A stretch of 64,000 nt of DNA from Clostridium gelidum (GCF_019977655.1 NZ_AP024849.1:1521001-1585000), one strand, 5' to 3'. Shown: positions 27,290-35,920, counted from the stretch's first letter. Notes: generated by a model not told the origin, from the sequence alone. Made by a program: numbers and translations.

Positions 27290-27454
27290 ATGGTAGCAAC
27301 AATTATACTAAGTGGAATTATTCTTGGGTTTATGGCACTTGTAATAACAAAGCAAGTTAAAAAGGTAAGAAGTGGAGAAAGTGGTTGTGGCTGTGGTTGC
27401 TCTGGATGTTCTTCTGCTAGTGCCTGTCACGGAACTAAAGTACAAAAGAAATAG
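27290..27454 (+). CDS. FeoB-associated Cys-rich membrane protein
   Basis: This 54-residue protein has one N-terminal membrane helix (MVATIILSGIILGFMALVIT), a short basic linker and a cluster of five cysteines in GCGCGCSGCSS plus a further Cys in SACHG. It is too short for many gene finders. Proteins of this layout regularly follow feoB and are thought to help handle Fe(II) at the membrane, though their biochemistry is not settled. The start follows GAGGAG at 8 bases. A terminator follows. Confidence 0.85.
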   Translation: MVATIILSGIILGFMALVITKQVKKVRSGESGCGCGCSGCSSASACHGTKVQKK

Positions 27455-27480
27455 GACTCATTAAATTCTAAGTTTAAATA

Positions 27481-27518
27481 AAAGCGCTAGCCATTTTAAT
27501 GGGTTAGTGCTTTTTTGT
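27481..27518 (+). terminator. terminator of the feo operon
   Basis: AAAGCGCTAGCC pairs (with wobbles) with GGGTTAGTGCTTTT and is followed by T residues. It lies between convergent transcription units. Confidence 0.75.
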
Positions 27519-27587
27519 TTCTAGTGCCTAAGAATTTTCACTTTCAAGGAATTTTGCAACTGAAATATCATATGAAGTTGTATGATT

Positions 27588-28967
27588 TTATTTATCTATA
27601 AGCTCATCAATATGAACTGTTGTATAATCATCAGATTTAAGAGTTTTAATTATTTTTTGTAATGGAGAATTTTCATCATAGGTTATATTAAGTTTGTTAT
27701 TATTCGTATTAAGATCTATATATTTTAATTCAACAAATGGATGATAATAAAAGCTATGAAGCGTATCAGGATCCTCATTATTAAGCCCATCGATTATAGA
27801 ATTTGGGTCTGAATCATGTATATATCCCAATGGCGTTGGGACAAATAAGTTAGAGTCATCTGATTTATATATGTTGGTATTTTCTGCACCGTTGAAAGGT
27901 TCGTATATAAATTGAAAATAATCTGAAATAACTTTCTTTTGAAGTTCAGTGTCAAAATAATGAGGACTTTCATAATAGGAAATAGGGATGTTTAGTGCAC
28001 TTGCAGTATCAATACCTTTTTCAATTACAGCACGTGTTTCTGCTTCAGTGTTATTGACATCTTTAGATAATTCTTCACCCTTTCCACTTATTTCATCATC
28101 ATGTTGATGAGTATAACCATGAAGTCCTATTTCACCACCTTTATTAATCAAGTAATCCACTAAATTAACAAATCCTACATTTGCTATATTGTTATTTGTT
28201 AATAAATCATTATCAATATTATCAGCAGGAGACTTAAATCTAGGAATCCAGCTCACATGAAATTTAATTCCTTGTGAATAAAGAAGATTAGCCATGCATT
28301 TTATTTTTGTTTGATTTTTATCTATGGCATAATTACTACCACAACCGAAATCCTCTAATCTAATTAAAGCAACCTTGTTTGTATATGATACGGAAGACTC
28401 TTCTGGTGTTTTAACGCTGCTGTCAAGTAAGCTGATATTATTATTTTTAAAGTCAAAAACAGCAGTTAAATTAAAAAGTTCTTCTATATCTGAGATTGAA
28501 ATATAATTAGCATCATCGCTGGTTATTAAATTACCTCTAAGATAGCCTGTCCTAGAATTTTTAGTATATGAATTTTTAGTTAAAGAAATTTTATTATCAT
28601 TATTAGATAATAAAATTTTGCTATTTGAAGCATCAATAGTATAGTTGAGCTTATTACAAATAAAACCAAGTTGTAGATAATATCTTTGCGATTTAAGCAG
28701 CATAGGAGAATTATTAATGTTAGATTGATTTAAGATATGTAAACTTACATTGTTAATTTTTGTTATAGGCATATCTTCAAATTTAATTTTTGGAGTATAG
28801 GTACTTTTAAAAGTATTATCAGGTAGTGAGCTAGCATATACAGTATTATTTATAACAGTTAAGCTTTTATTAAAAAGCTTAAAGTAAAAAAACGGATCAC
28901 AGAATATGAATACTGATAAAAGTAATGATAATGTTAGAAAAATAAATAATTTTTTTTTCTTTTTCAT
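27588..28967 (-). CDS. DUF2334 polysaccharide deacetylase-like protein with copper amine oxidase-like N-domain
   Basis: An N-terminal signal/anchor helix (FIFLTLSLLLSVFIFC) predicts export. Residues about 55-190 resemble a copper-amine-oxidase-N type beta domain (LLKSQRYYLQLGFICNKLNY and YISISDIEELFNLTA). The remainder is a DUF2334 NodB-like fold: ALIRLEDFG for the acidic metal ligand, then GEIGLHGYTHQHDD for the histidines. Such enzymes are predicted to deacetylate exopolysaccharide; the substrate here is not known. The start follows AGAGGCGAAG. A promoter with an overlapping palindrome lies upstream (29015-29046). The gene stands alone, convergent with the feo operon. Confidence 0.8.
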   Translation of the reverse strand: MKKKKKLFIFLTLSLLLSVFIFCDPFFYFKLFNKSLTVINNTVYASSLPDNTFKSTYTPKIKFEDMPITKINNVSLHILNQSNINNSPMLLKSQRYYLQLGFICNKLNYTIDASNSKILLSNNDNKISLTKNSYTKNSRTGYLRGNLITSDDANYISISDIEELFNLTAVFDFKNNNISLLDSSVKTPEESSVSYTNKVALIRLEDFGCGSNYAIDKNQTKIKCMANLLYSQGIKFHVSWIPRFKSPADNIDNDLLTNNNIANVGFVNLVDYLINKGGEIGLHGYTHQHDDEISGKGEELSKDVNNTEAETRAVIEKGIDTASALNIPISYYESPHYFDTELQKKVISDYFQFIYEPFNGAENTNIYKSDDSNLFVPTPLGYIHDSDPNSIIDGLNNEDPDTLHSFYYHPFVELKYIDLNTNNNKLNITYDENSPLQKIIKTLKSDDYTTVHIDELIDK

Positions 28968-29014
28968 AATTTTCTTCGCCTCTTTATATATAAAATAATT
29001 CCATAATATATTAT

Positions 29015-29046
29015 ATTATAAGTTTATGACAAATGTTTGTCATAAA
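29015..29046 (-). promoter_or_regulatory. promoter with overlapping palindromic operator for the DUF2334 gene
   Basis: On the minus strand ATGACA, a 17-base spacer and TATAAT form a good promoter. The -35 lies inside a perfect inverted repeat, TTTATGACAAA-TG-TTTGTCATAAA (29023-29046). The placement suggests repression by an unidentified dimeric regulator. Confidence 0.6.
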
Positions 29047-29060
29047 GATAAAGTATATAA

Positions 29061-29271
29061 ATAAATTTACAAGTTGTTGACAATAAAAAAGAGGTAGAAG
29101 CATTTAAGGTTAATAAGGATATAAAGTCTGAGTTAAGTGATAATCAGAATAAAAATGAAATAGCTGATACTACTACTTTATTCATATGATTATAACTATT
29201 TATATCCAAACGGAAAGATAAATTCAGAAAAATGTATGTATGATTTTGAAATAATATCTTTAATTAAATAG
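29061..29271 (+). pseudogene. possible decayed coding fragment
   Basis: From 29061 a frame reads about 42 residues (including KKEVEAFKVNKDIKSELSDN) to a stop at 29187. A second frame continues YDYNYLYPNGKINSEKCMYD to a stop at 29269, as if one frameshift had split a C-terminal region. No start codon or ribosome binding site is seen. The parent family is not recognised. The rest of 28968-29420 holds only the promoter and palindrome described separately. Confidence 0.3.
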
Positions 29272-29420
29272 ATTGGATTTTAATAATTCCATTTAAATAG
29301 AACAAAAAAATTCCATTTTATTATTAGGGGTAACTTGGATTGGAAAATAGAAAATTTGAATTACAAAAAAATAATTGGGGAAAATAGTTAAGTTAAATAG
29401 AAAAACAAGGAGGATTAATA

Positions 29421-30527
29421 ATGGATGAAAATATAAAGGATTGCCCAAATTGTAAAGAAAAGGTTTTGAACAATTCTAGTTTTTGTAGTACGTGTGGTTT
29501 TAATTTTAATGATAATAAAAATAATGCAGAAAAAGATGGATCAAATGAGAATGAAGAGAATGGATTCATAAATAAAGTAAATATAATGGATGGTGGAAGC
29601 GAGCAAGTAGATTTAAGATTAACAGATTTGTTGGTTAATGTATTTAAGAAACACAGTTTAGAGGAGAGAGAGAATACTTTTATTTGTGGCACTGGAAATA
29701 CAGCACCAAAAGAGTGTGATATTTGTTCGAAATGGCCCAAACCTTGGTTATACTCAAGAGTATTTTTCTTGTTTGCAGCTACCTTTCTTGGATTATTAGC
29801 CTTATTAAGAATTTTTAAAAATGTATTAGCATATCCAGGAATTATATTTATAGGTGCTTTAACAGTTCCATTTTCATTACTTGTTTTTTTCTGGGAATTA
29901 AATGCTCCAAGAAATATTAACATTTTTGATGTAACTAAAATATTCTTTTTTGGAGGTGTATCTTCTTTACTTTTAACAATGATATTTAGCCGAATTATTT
30001 TTGTAGGAAAAGTAGATTATTTTGGTGCGATTATGATAGGAGTTATTGAAGAATCTGCAAAGTTTATTGTAGTTGCATATTTTTTAAGAGGAAGCAAGCG
30101 AAAGTTTATTTTAAATGGACTTCTACTCGGAGCAGCAGTTGGAGCAGGATTTGCAGTATTTGAAACAGCTGGATATGAATTTGCGTATGGATTACAAATT
30201 CCAATATTGATGAGAATAATATATACTAGAGGCGTTTTAGCCTTTGGAGGTCATATTGTTTGGGCAGCTATGGCTGGAGCAGCATTAGTAATGGTAAAGG
30301 AAGATAATAGATTAAAAATTAAACATATTATGAATATTAAATTTCTTAAATATTTTGTTCTCATAATTGGATTACATGCAATTTGGGATATGCCTATAAG
30401 CACTAATAGTGAACTTCCACTTGTTCAAGTAATACTTACAATAACTGCATGGATTATTGTGATAATATTTATTAGTGCAGGATTAAAACAAATTTCAAGC
30501 TTAAACCATGGTAGGAAACAAGTGTAA
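29421..30527 (+). CDS. PrsW family intramembrane protease with zinc ribbon
   Basis: Residues about 7-30 form a zinc ribbon (CPNCKEK...CSTCGFNF), followed by an acidic linker and a polytopic membrane domain. The PrsW motifs are visible: IGVIEESAKFIVV (EExxK), FAVFETAGYEF, GGHIVWAAMAG and a final LHAIWDMP. PrsW in Bacillus subtilis cleaves the anti-sigma factor RsiW at site 1. The substrate here is unknown; the anti-sigma protein encoded at 46914 lacks a membrane helix and is not an obvious target. The start follows AAGGAGG. Confidence 0.85.
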   Translation: MDENIKDCPNCKEKVLNNSSFCSTCGFNFNDNKNNAEKDGSNENEENGFINKVNIMDGGSEQVDLRLTDLLVNVFKKHSLEERENTFICGTGNTAPKECDICSKWPKPWLYSRVFFLFAATFLGLLALLRIFKNVLAYPGIIFIGALTVPFSLLVFFWELNAPRNINIFDVTKIFFFGGVSSLLLTMIFSRIIFVGKVDYFGAIMIGVIEESAKFIVVAYFLRGSKRKFILNGLLLGAAVGAGFAVFETAGYEFAYGLQIPILMRIIYTRGVLAFGGHIVWAAMAGAALVMVKEDNRLKIKHIMNIKFLKYFVLIIGLHAIWDMPISTNSELPLVQVILTITAWIIVIIFISAGLKQISSLNHGRKQV

Positions 30528-30591
30528 AAAAGGATTAGATAGATATATGTGTGGTAAAATACATAATATAAGGCATGAAGGGGAATGCGTT

Positions 30592-30633
30592 ATGGGAAAT
30601 AAATTTAATGTAACAGATAATATCCTAATATAA
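30592..30633 (+). CDS. 13-residue ORF upstream of the beta-CASP gene
   Basis: ATG at 30592 follows AAGGGGA by 8 bases and encodes MGNKFNVTDNILI before TAA, 46 bases before the likely start of the next gene. It may be a leader peptide or the remains of a lost gene start. There is no independent support for translation. Confidence 0.3.
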   Translation: MGNKFNVTDNILI

Positions 30634-30679
30634 ATGAAACATTACAATAAGAGGTATAGAAAATAAGGAGTGGATATTT

Positions 30680-33250
30680 ATTAATATAGATTTTTTAGGG
30701 GGAGCTTTAGAAGTTGGTGGTAGCTCTATTTTAACCAAGATTAATGGCAAAAACATATTATTTGATGCAGGAATTAGGCAAAGTGCTAGCAAGGATAGTG
30801 TTCCTAATTTTAGGGATGTTCAAACTTATGGCGGATTAGATGCAATAATTATAAGCCATGCTCATTTAGACCACATAGGATGTTTACCAATTATAAGTAA
30901 GGAATATCCAAATGCAAAAATATATATGAATAATATGACTAGAGATTTAGTTAAGGTTTTATTATATGATAGTTTAAAAATAATGAATAATAGAGATGCA
31001 GAAATACCTTTATATGCAGAAACTGATGTAGAAAATACATTAAACAGAATTTTCACTATAAATTATGAAGTGAAATTTCCTATATTTGAAAATATGTATG
31101 TTACCTTTTATAATGCAGGTCATATAGCTGGAGCAAGTTGTGTTTATCTTCAAAGTCCTGAAGGTGCTGTATTTTATTCGGGAGATTTTTCAGTGTTTTC
31201 TCAAAGAACTGTTGAAGGTGCTAAATTACCTAGATTAAGACCTGATGTGGCAATAGTTGAATCTACATATGGTGATAGACTTCATTCAAATCGTGAAATT
31301 GAAGAAAGAAACTTAATAGATGCAGTAAATGAATGTATAGAAAACAATGGAAAGATGATAATACCAGCCTTTGCATTAGGACGGGCACAAGAAGTAATAC
31401 TAATATTAAAGGGTGCAATGAATAAGGGGAGTTTGAAAAAGGTTAAGGTTTATGTTGATGGAATGGTTAGAGATATAAATAGGGTTTACAAAAATAATCC
31501 ACTATATCTAAAGAATTCTCTTGGTAAAAAAATATTAAAGGGAATAAGTCCTTTTTATGATGACAACATAATTGAAATTAAAACAACTGAGCACAGGGAA
31601 GAAATACTATCTCAAAAAGAACCAGTAGTTATTATATCAAGTTCAGGTATGCTAACTGGTGGGCCAAGTGCATTTTATGCTGAAAAAATAGCACCTATGG
31701 AAAATGGGTATATTGTAATAACAGGATACCAGGATGAAGAAGCACCTGGAAGAAAGATTTTAGACCTAATAGACGCCGATGAAGAAAGTGAAAGATATTT
31801 AAGCATAAATGGACTTAATATTCCTGTTAAATGCAAGGTGAAAAAAATAGGCTTATCAGCTCATGCTGATAAAAATGAGATAAAGGGTGTTTTGGAGAGA
31901 ATATCAGCAAGAAATATTATTTTAGTTCATGGAAATGAAGATGTTATAAGAAGTTTAGGTAAAGAAATATCTGATGAATTTATAGGAAGAACTTATACGC
32001 CATCTTGTGGTGAGGAAATTGTTATAAATATTAGGAATCCTAGAAAACAGTTAAATAAAAATTTTCCACATATTTTAAATACAAAAGATCAATTGTGTGA
32101 AGAAAATATAAGTGAACTGTGGAAATTTATTAATGAGAACTATGGGGATAGGCTTTTGACTATTGAAGAATTATTATATATATGGAGTGGCGAAAAGAAT
32201 TTTGAAATTGCTCAAAGTTTTGAAGTGAAAAATAACAATGATGTTGATAATTCTTTTGATACACTTGATAATAAGAATGAAGATATGCAGAAATTTAAAA
32301 AGGTTATTGTGGATAGTGTTTATTTTGAAAGTGATTTAAAAAGATTATTTATGTTTAGAGCAAGAATAGAAGATGATATAAATGAAGATTTAAAGCCTAA
32401 GGAGCTTACACAACAAACACTTATAAGTTTAATTGAAGAAAAGTTTAAGGATTTTGAGTATAAGAAAATTAGTATGATGTTAGATAGGAAAGAAATCATC
32501 TTGAATTTTGATTTTCCACAGGGGGTAGATTCATCTATTAAAAATGTTATGGATGATTTTTATAAGGAAACAGAGTGGAAGGTAAGCATAAATGAGAAAA
32601 TAAATAATAGTTCTGCGGATTTGCTTATTAAAAAATTAATTAATCCTATTACTATTAAAAAAATATCTTTTTATCCAGAAAAATTTTCGGTTCATGTATT
32701 TCTTAATTGTAAAAATATATGTGATGGCAGTGAAAGCAAAGTATTTGAAGAAAAAACTGGGTGGAAGCTGTTTATAGTTGAAGAAGGAACTTCAGGTATT
32801 AATACTGATTTAAGTAATGATAAGCTATATTTTGAGGTTGAGGATGTTGTGGCTGTAGAGCAAAATTCAGCACTAAGTTTAATTGATAAAGCTTTTGAAA
32901 ATGAAGAACATAAACCTTATAAAAAAAGTATAAAGAATAATAATAAAGGAAAATATATTGAACTTGTATTTATATCGCCTAAAATTGGACAAAACTTTGA
33001 AGAAAAGTTAGGGCATGTTTGTTGTGAAACAGGTTGGAGCATCGCCATATCGGATAAAGTGAATCAAAATGAATTATTTAATGTTGCAAAGCTTTTATGT
33101 GATAAAAACAGCATTGCTTTAAAGAAAAATCCATCTTATAATCCAAGTAATATGACTGTTTCTTTAAATATTACAAGTGGGGAAGATAATTTTGAAAGTG
33201 TTAAAAGAGAATTTGAAGAAATTACAGGGTGCAGTCTGATATTAGGTTAA
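30680..33250 (+). CDS. metallo-beta-lactamase/beta-CASP ribonuclease-like protein, AUU start
   Basis: The frame includes the essential N-terminal MBL part (NIDFLGGALEVGGSS, then SHAHLDH at about residue 58, and later DFSVFSQRTVEGAKL). This excludes the first ATG (30926), which would remove the HxHxDH metal site. The only codon in register with AAGGAG (30665-30670) at 9 bases is ATT at 30680, exactly where homologues have Met. The beta-CASP part contains GKMIIPAFALGRAQEV, SSGMLTGGPS, GLSAHADK and VHGNED, as in CPSF/YSH1-type RNases. The C-terminal 270 residues hold repeated modules ending in TGW-like motifs (near 628, 690, 781 and 845), possibly RNA-binding. The total is 856 residues. Confidence 0.8.
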   Translation: MNIDFLGGALEVGGSSILTKINGKNILFDAGIRQSASKDSVPNFRDVQTYGGLDAIIISHAHLDHIGCLPIISKEYPNAKIYMNNMTRDLVKVLLYDSLKIMNNRDAEIPLYAETDVENTLNRIFTINYEVKFPIFENMYVTFYNAGHIAGASCVYLQSPEGAVFYSGDFSVFSQRTVEGAKLPRLRPDVAIVESTYGDRLHSNREIEERNLIDAVNECIENNGKMIIPAFALGRAQEVILILKGAMNKGSLKKVKVYVDGMVRDINRVYKNNPLYLKNSLGKKILKGISPFYDDNIIEIKTTEHREEILSQKEPVVIISSSGMLTGGPSAFYAEKIAPMENGYIVITGYQDEEAPGRKILDLIDADEESERYLSINGLNIPVKCKVKKIGLSAHADKNEIKGVLERISARNIILVHGNEDVIRSLGKEISDEFIGRTYTPSCGEEIVINIRNPRKQLNKNFPHILNTKDQLCEENISELWKFINENYGDRLLTIEELLYIWSGEKNFEIAQSFEVKNNNDVDNSFDTLDNKNEDMQKFKKVIVDSVYFESDLKRLFMFRARIEDDINEDLKPKELTQQTLISLIEEKFKDFEYKKISMMLDRKEIILNFDFPQGVDSSIKNVMDDFYKETEWKVSINEKINNSSADLLIKKLINPITIKKISFYPEKFSVHVFLNCKNICDGSESKVFEEKTGWKLFIVEEGTSGINTDLSNDKLYFEVEDVVAVEQNSALSLIDKAFENEEHKPYKKSIKNNNKGKYIELVFISPKIGQNFEEKLGHVCCETGWSIAISDKVNQNELFNVAKLLCDKNSIALKKNPSYNPSNMTVSLNITSGEDNFESVKREFEEITGCSLILG

Positions 33251-33338
33251 GTCATAGGAATGTAGTTGTTTTGGATAATAGAATAGTATATAATAATTAT
33301 TATTAGTTGTTATATATTATTATTTAGGGGGGAATACA

Positions 33339-33701
33339 ATGACATTTATTTTAAAAATATTAATTGGAGTAGTTGCACTTGAACATATATATATATTATG
33401 GATAGAAATGTTTGCATGGACTACAAAAGGTGCTTCCACTTTCAAGACATTACCTAAAGAGTTGTTTCCACAAACAAAATCTTTAGCAGCAAATCAAGGA
33501 TTGTATAATGGATTTTTATCAGCAGGACTTATTTGGTCATTATTAATTACTGATCAGATTTGGTCTAAGAATATAGCTGTATTTTTCTTATCATGTATAG
33601 TAACTGCAGCCATTTATGGAGCAATAACAAGTTCGAAATCAATTATAATAAAACAGGGATTACCTGCAATGATCACGTTATCACTTTTATTCTTATTATA
33701 A
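33339..33701 (+). CDS. DUF1304 family membrane protein
   Basis: The 120-residue protein has four hydrophobic helices and the DUF1304 pattern: HIYILWIEMFAWTT, LAANQGLYNGFLSAGLIWSLL and the late GAITSSKSIIIKQGLPAMI. The function of the family is unknown. The start follows AGGGGGGAA. It lies 88 bases after the ribonuclease-like gene and ends at a strong terminator. No partner gene suggests a role. Confidence 0.85.
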   Translation: MTFILKILIGVVALEHIYILWIEMFAWTTKGASTFKTLPKELFPQTKSLAANQGLYNGFLSAGLIWSLLITDQIWSKNIAVFFLSCIVTAAIYGAITSSKSIIIKQGLPAMITLSLLFLL

Positions 33702-33751
33702 GTATTTTATAAATTTGAATAACATAATGCTAGATAATAAAAATAAACTTT

Positions 33752-33820
33752 GCTATCTTAGAAAATAATATTTAGGAGCTTTTAAAGAATGCTAATATTA
33801 TTTTTCAAAGATAGCTTTTT
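33752..33820 (+). terminator. long terminator hairpin after DUF1304 gene
   Basis: GCTATCTT plus GAAAATAATATT pairs with AATATTATTTTTC plus AAGATAGC, followed by TTTTT. Confidence 0.85.
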
Positions 33821-33960
33821 GATTTAACGTTACTTTTTCTATTTCCATAGTGGAAAATATGTAATGGAATTTAACATAATCAAATGATATAATATAACTC
33901 GTTAACGGAAGAATAAATAAACATTAAGATAAAAAATGTCTAAATGAAAGGATACTTATT

Positions 33961-34875
33961 ATGGAGATTATTTCAACAATTGTAGGCCAAATTAGTATTA
34001 TGTATGTACTAATGGCAATTGGCTTTATTGTATATAGAAAAAAATTGATTAACGACGAAGGAACTAAGCAGATATCTAATTTGTTAGTTTGGGTTATTAA
34101 TCCCCTTATTATGCTAACAAGATACCAAATGGATTTTTCTATTGTTATGTTGAAGGAACTTGGAATTTCTTTTATAATTTCTTTAGGAGCAATGCTTATA
34201 GGATTTCTTGTAGGAAAGATTATCTTTAAAAAAGATCAAAGAATTGATAAATTTGCTATTGGATTTGCTAATGCAGGATTTATTGGGATTCCATTAGTTA
34301 CTGGTATAATGGGCATAGATAAAGTATTCTTTTTATCAGCATATTTGGTGTGTTTTAATATATTGAGTTATACTTATGGAATTTATCTCGTATCAAAAAA
34401 TAAAAATTTAATTACAATAAAAAGCATACTGTTTAACCCAGGAATTATTGCTGTAGTATTTGGATTAATAATTTTTGCTTCGCCAATAAAATTACCTGTA
34501 ATTCTTTATGATGCTTTTAATTTGGTTGGACAAACTAATACTCCAATAGCTATGATTTTACTAGGAACATATATTGCAAAATCTAAGATTATTACTCTGT
34601 TTAATAATAAATATGCCTATTTTGTGTGTTTTATAAAATTGATTGTAATTCCAATGGTAATACTAGTAATATTTAGGTTTCTTCCATCAAGTCTAGCAGA
34701 AATTAAAATGGTAGTTCTAATTGCCATGTCTACACCAGTTGGACTAACTGTACCAATGTTTTCTCAAATGTATGGTGGAGATTACGAATATGGAGCTAAA
34801 CTAGTGGGATTAAGTACATTATTGTCATTAATTACAATTCCTATAATAATGTATTTAGCTAATATTATTTGGTAA
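33961..34875 (+). CDS. AEC family transporter (auxin efflux carrier-like)
   Basis: A 304-residue membrane protein with about ten helices in two five-helix halves. The N-terminal half has NLLVWVINPLIMLTRYQ-like sequence with the conserved NP, plus GFANAGFIGIPLV. The C-terminal half has TNTPIAMILLGTYIA and AMSTPVGLTVPMFSQMYGGD. Such carriers move organic acids such as malate or malonate, or other anions; the substrate is not predictable here. The start follows GAAAGGA. It stands alone, downstream of a terminator and before an R1 repeat. Confidence 0.87.
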   Translation: MEIISTIVGQISIMYVLMAIGFIVYRKKLINDEGTKQISNLLVWVINPLIMLTRYQMDFSIVMLKELGISFIISLGAMLIGFLVGKIIFKKDQRIDKFAIGFANAGFIGIPLVTGIMGIDKVFFLSAYLVCFNILSYTYGIYLVSKNKNLITIKSILFNPGIIAVVFGLIIFASPIKLPVILYDAFNLVGQTNTPIAMILLGTYIAKSKIITLFNNKYAYFVCFIKLIVIPMVILVIFRFLPSSLAEIKMVVLIAMSTPVGLTVPMFSQMYGGDYEYGAKLVGLSTLLSLITIPIIMYLANIIW

Positions 34876-34944
34876 ATATAATCTAAAATTTGGAGTTGAC
34901 ATTAAATAATTAATTGTTAATAAAATTATTATGGTTACCTAATA

Positions 34945-34962
34945 GTTTGCCATGAGGCAAAC
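34945..34962. other. short GC-containing hairpin
   Basis: GTTTGCC pairs with GGCAAAC around ATGA, shortly after the AEC transporter gene. No T-tract follows. Confidence 0.5.
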
Positions 34963-35008
34963 ATACTTCTTAGTTTGAAGAAAAATATACATATTAAAAA
35001 AGAGTAGC

Positions 35009-35240
35009 TATGTTGCATATAAGAACATCTTATATAGATAACCACAGTGAAAATCGTACTTATGCCTACATCCGCCGAAATTGAATACATATTTATTCAG
35101 TAGGACTGTGAAAATTTCGCTGGAAGCATTCTAAATGGGAGGTTGCACCCATTAAGAAGCTTCAGCAGCTTATTTTCAATGCCTACTTCACAAATACGTA
35201 TCCAATTTCTCTGTTTGGATATGCTCCTAAGTGCAACATA
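35009..35240. repeat. dispersed intergenic repeat R1, copy A
   Basis: Positions 35031-35151 match 57020-57141 closely, for example GTGAAAATCGTACTTATG, CCGAAATTGAATACATAT, AAAATTTCGCTGGAA and AAATGGGAGGTTGCACCCAT. Copy A is bounded by TATGTTGCA and TGCAACATA. It has an inner inverted repeat (GAAATTGAATAC with GTATCCAATTTC), so the whole 230 bases can fold on itself. No ORF or transposase is present, which suggests a small non-autonomous element or a structured RNA. Confidence 0.75.
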
Positions 35241-35247
35241 AAAAATA

Positions 35248-35289
35248 GACAGTAGTTAGTTTTGTGTAAAAACAAAAGTAGCTACTGTC
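35248..35289 (-). terminator. terminator of the XRE-cupin gene
   Basis: GACAGTAG pairs with CTACTGTC with further TTTTGT/ACAAAA pairing inside. On the minus strand it is followed by a T-rich run. Confidence 0.75.
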
Positions 35290-35301
35290 CATTCTTATAA
35301 A

Positions 35302-35853
35302 TTACAATAAGTAATAATTAATTATAGTCATTTTTAATATTTCATCACTTGAATTGCAGTAAGAATGTGGCTTTGAAGAATCAAAAACTATCGAATCCCC
35401 AACGTTTAAAATATGTTTTGTGCCATCAATATCTAATGATAAATTTCCGTTATAAATAATGAGATATTCTTGAGTTTTTTCACCATGGGAATGTGATACA
35501 TATGTGCTATTAGGGTCTAATTCTACAGTGAAAAGTTCAAAATTCCTATTTACATGACTGGTAAAATAACAATAAAGTCTATACTTTCCATCAATAGCAG
35601 TTTGTTTTTTAGCATCTTCTTTTCTTATGCAAATATCACTTTCTATTGGTTCATCAATAAGGAGCGTATAGGGAATTTTAATACCAGTAGCTATTTTCCA
35701 TATTGTATTAATAGTTGGATTTGATTCTCCACGTTCAATTTGTCCTAGCATAACTTTGCTAACACCACATATTTCAGAAAGTTTACTTAAACTTAGTTGT
35801 CTTTCAGTTCTTAATCTGTTTAGATTTCTAGCAATAATATTATTTAAATTCAT
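35302..35853 (-). CDS. XRE-family regulator with C-terminal cupin domain
   Basis: The N-terminal helix-turn-helix (residues about 8-62, including LSKLSEICGVSKVMLGQIER) is joined to a cupin domain (HSHGEKTQEYLIIYNG and VGDSIVFDSSKPHSY). This is the common one-component repressor layout that senses a small ligand. The ATG at 35853 follows AAGGAG; the 24 extra in-frame codons upstream overlap the operator region and have no ribosome binding site. It is divergent from azlCD with direct repeats between them, so it probably controls azlCD and itself. The effector may be a branched-chain amino acid, by context only. Confidence 0.88.
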   Translation of the reverse strand: MNLNNIIARNLNRLRTERQLSLSKLSEICGVSKVMLGQIERGESNPTINTIWKIATGIKIPYTLLIDEPIESDICIRKEDAKKQTAIDGKYRLYCYFTSHVNRNFELFTVELDPNSTYVSHSHGEKTQEYLIIYNGNLSLDIDGTKHILNVGDSIVFDSSKPHSYCNSSDEILKMTIINYYLL

Positions 35854-35869
35854 AGTTTCACTCCTTGAC

Positions 35870-35920
35870 AAATATAACGTACAAACGTAATATATAACAT
35901 ATGTAAAATATAACGTACAA
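35870..35920. promoter_or_regulatory. paired direct-repeat operators between XRE-cupin and azlCD
   Basis: AAATATAACGTACAA occurs exactly twice (35870-35884 and 35906-35920), 36 bases apart, in the divergent promoter region. The half-site AACGTAC also has partial dyad symmetry. This is the likely binding site of the XRE-cupin protein. Confidence 0.65.

Noticed and set aside
29393..29923. 176-codon minus-strand frame over the PrsW gene
   Set aside because: Overlaps the zinc ribbon and the first part of a well-supported gene; hydrophobic and Lys/Phe-biased as expected of an antisense shadow.
30926..30928. ATG as start of the beta-CASP gene
   Set aside because: It would delete the HxHxDH metal site and has no ribosome binding site; the frame is continuous upstream to a good AAGGAG.
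35009..35240. R1 as a degraded transposase gene
   Set aside because: No frame of useful length or DDE-like motif exists on either strand; only inverted repeats are seen.
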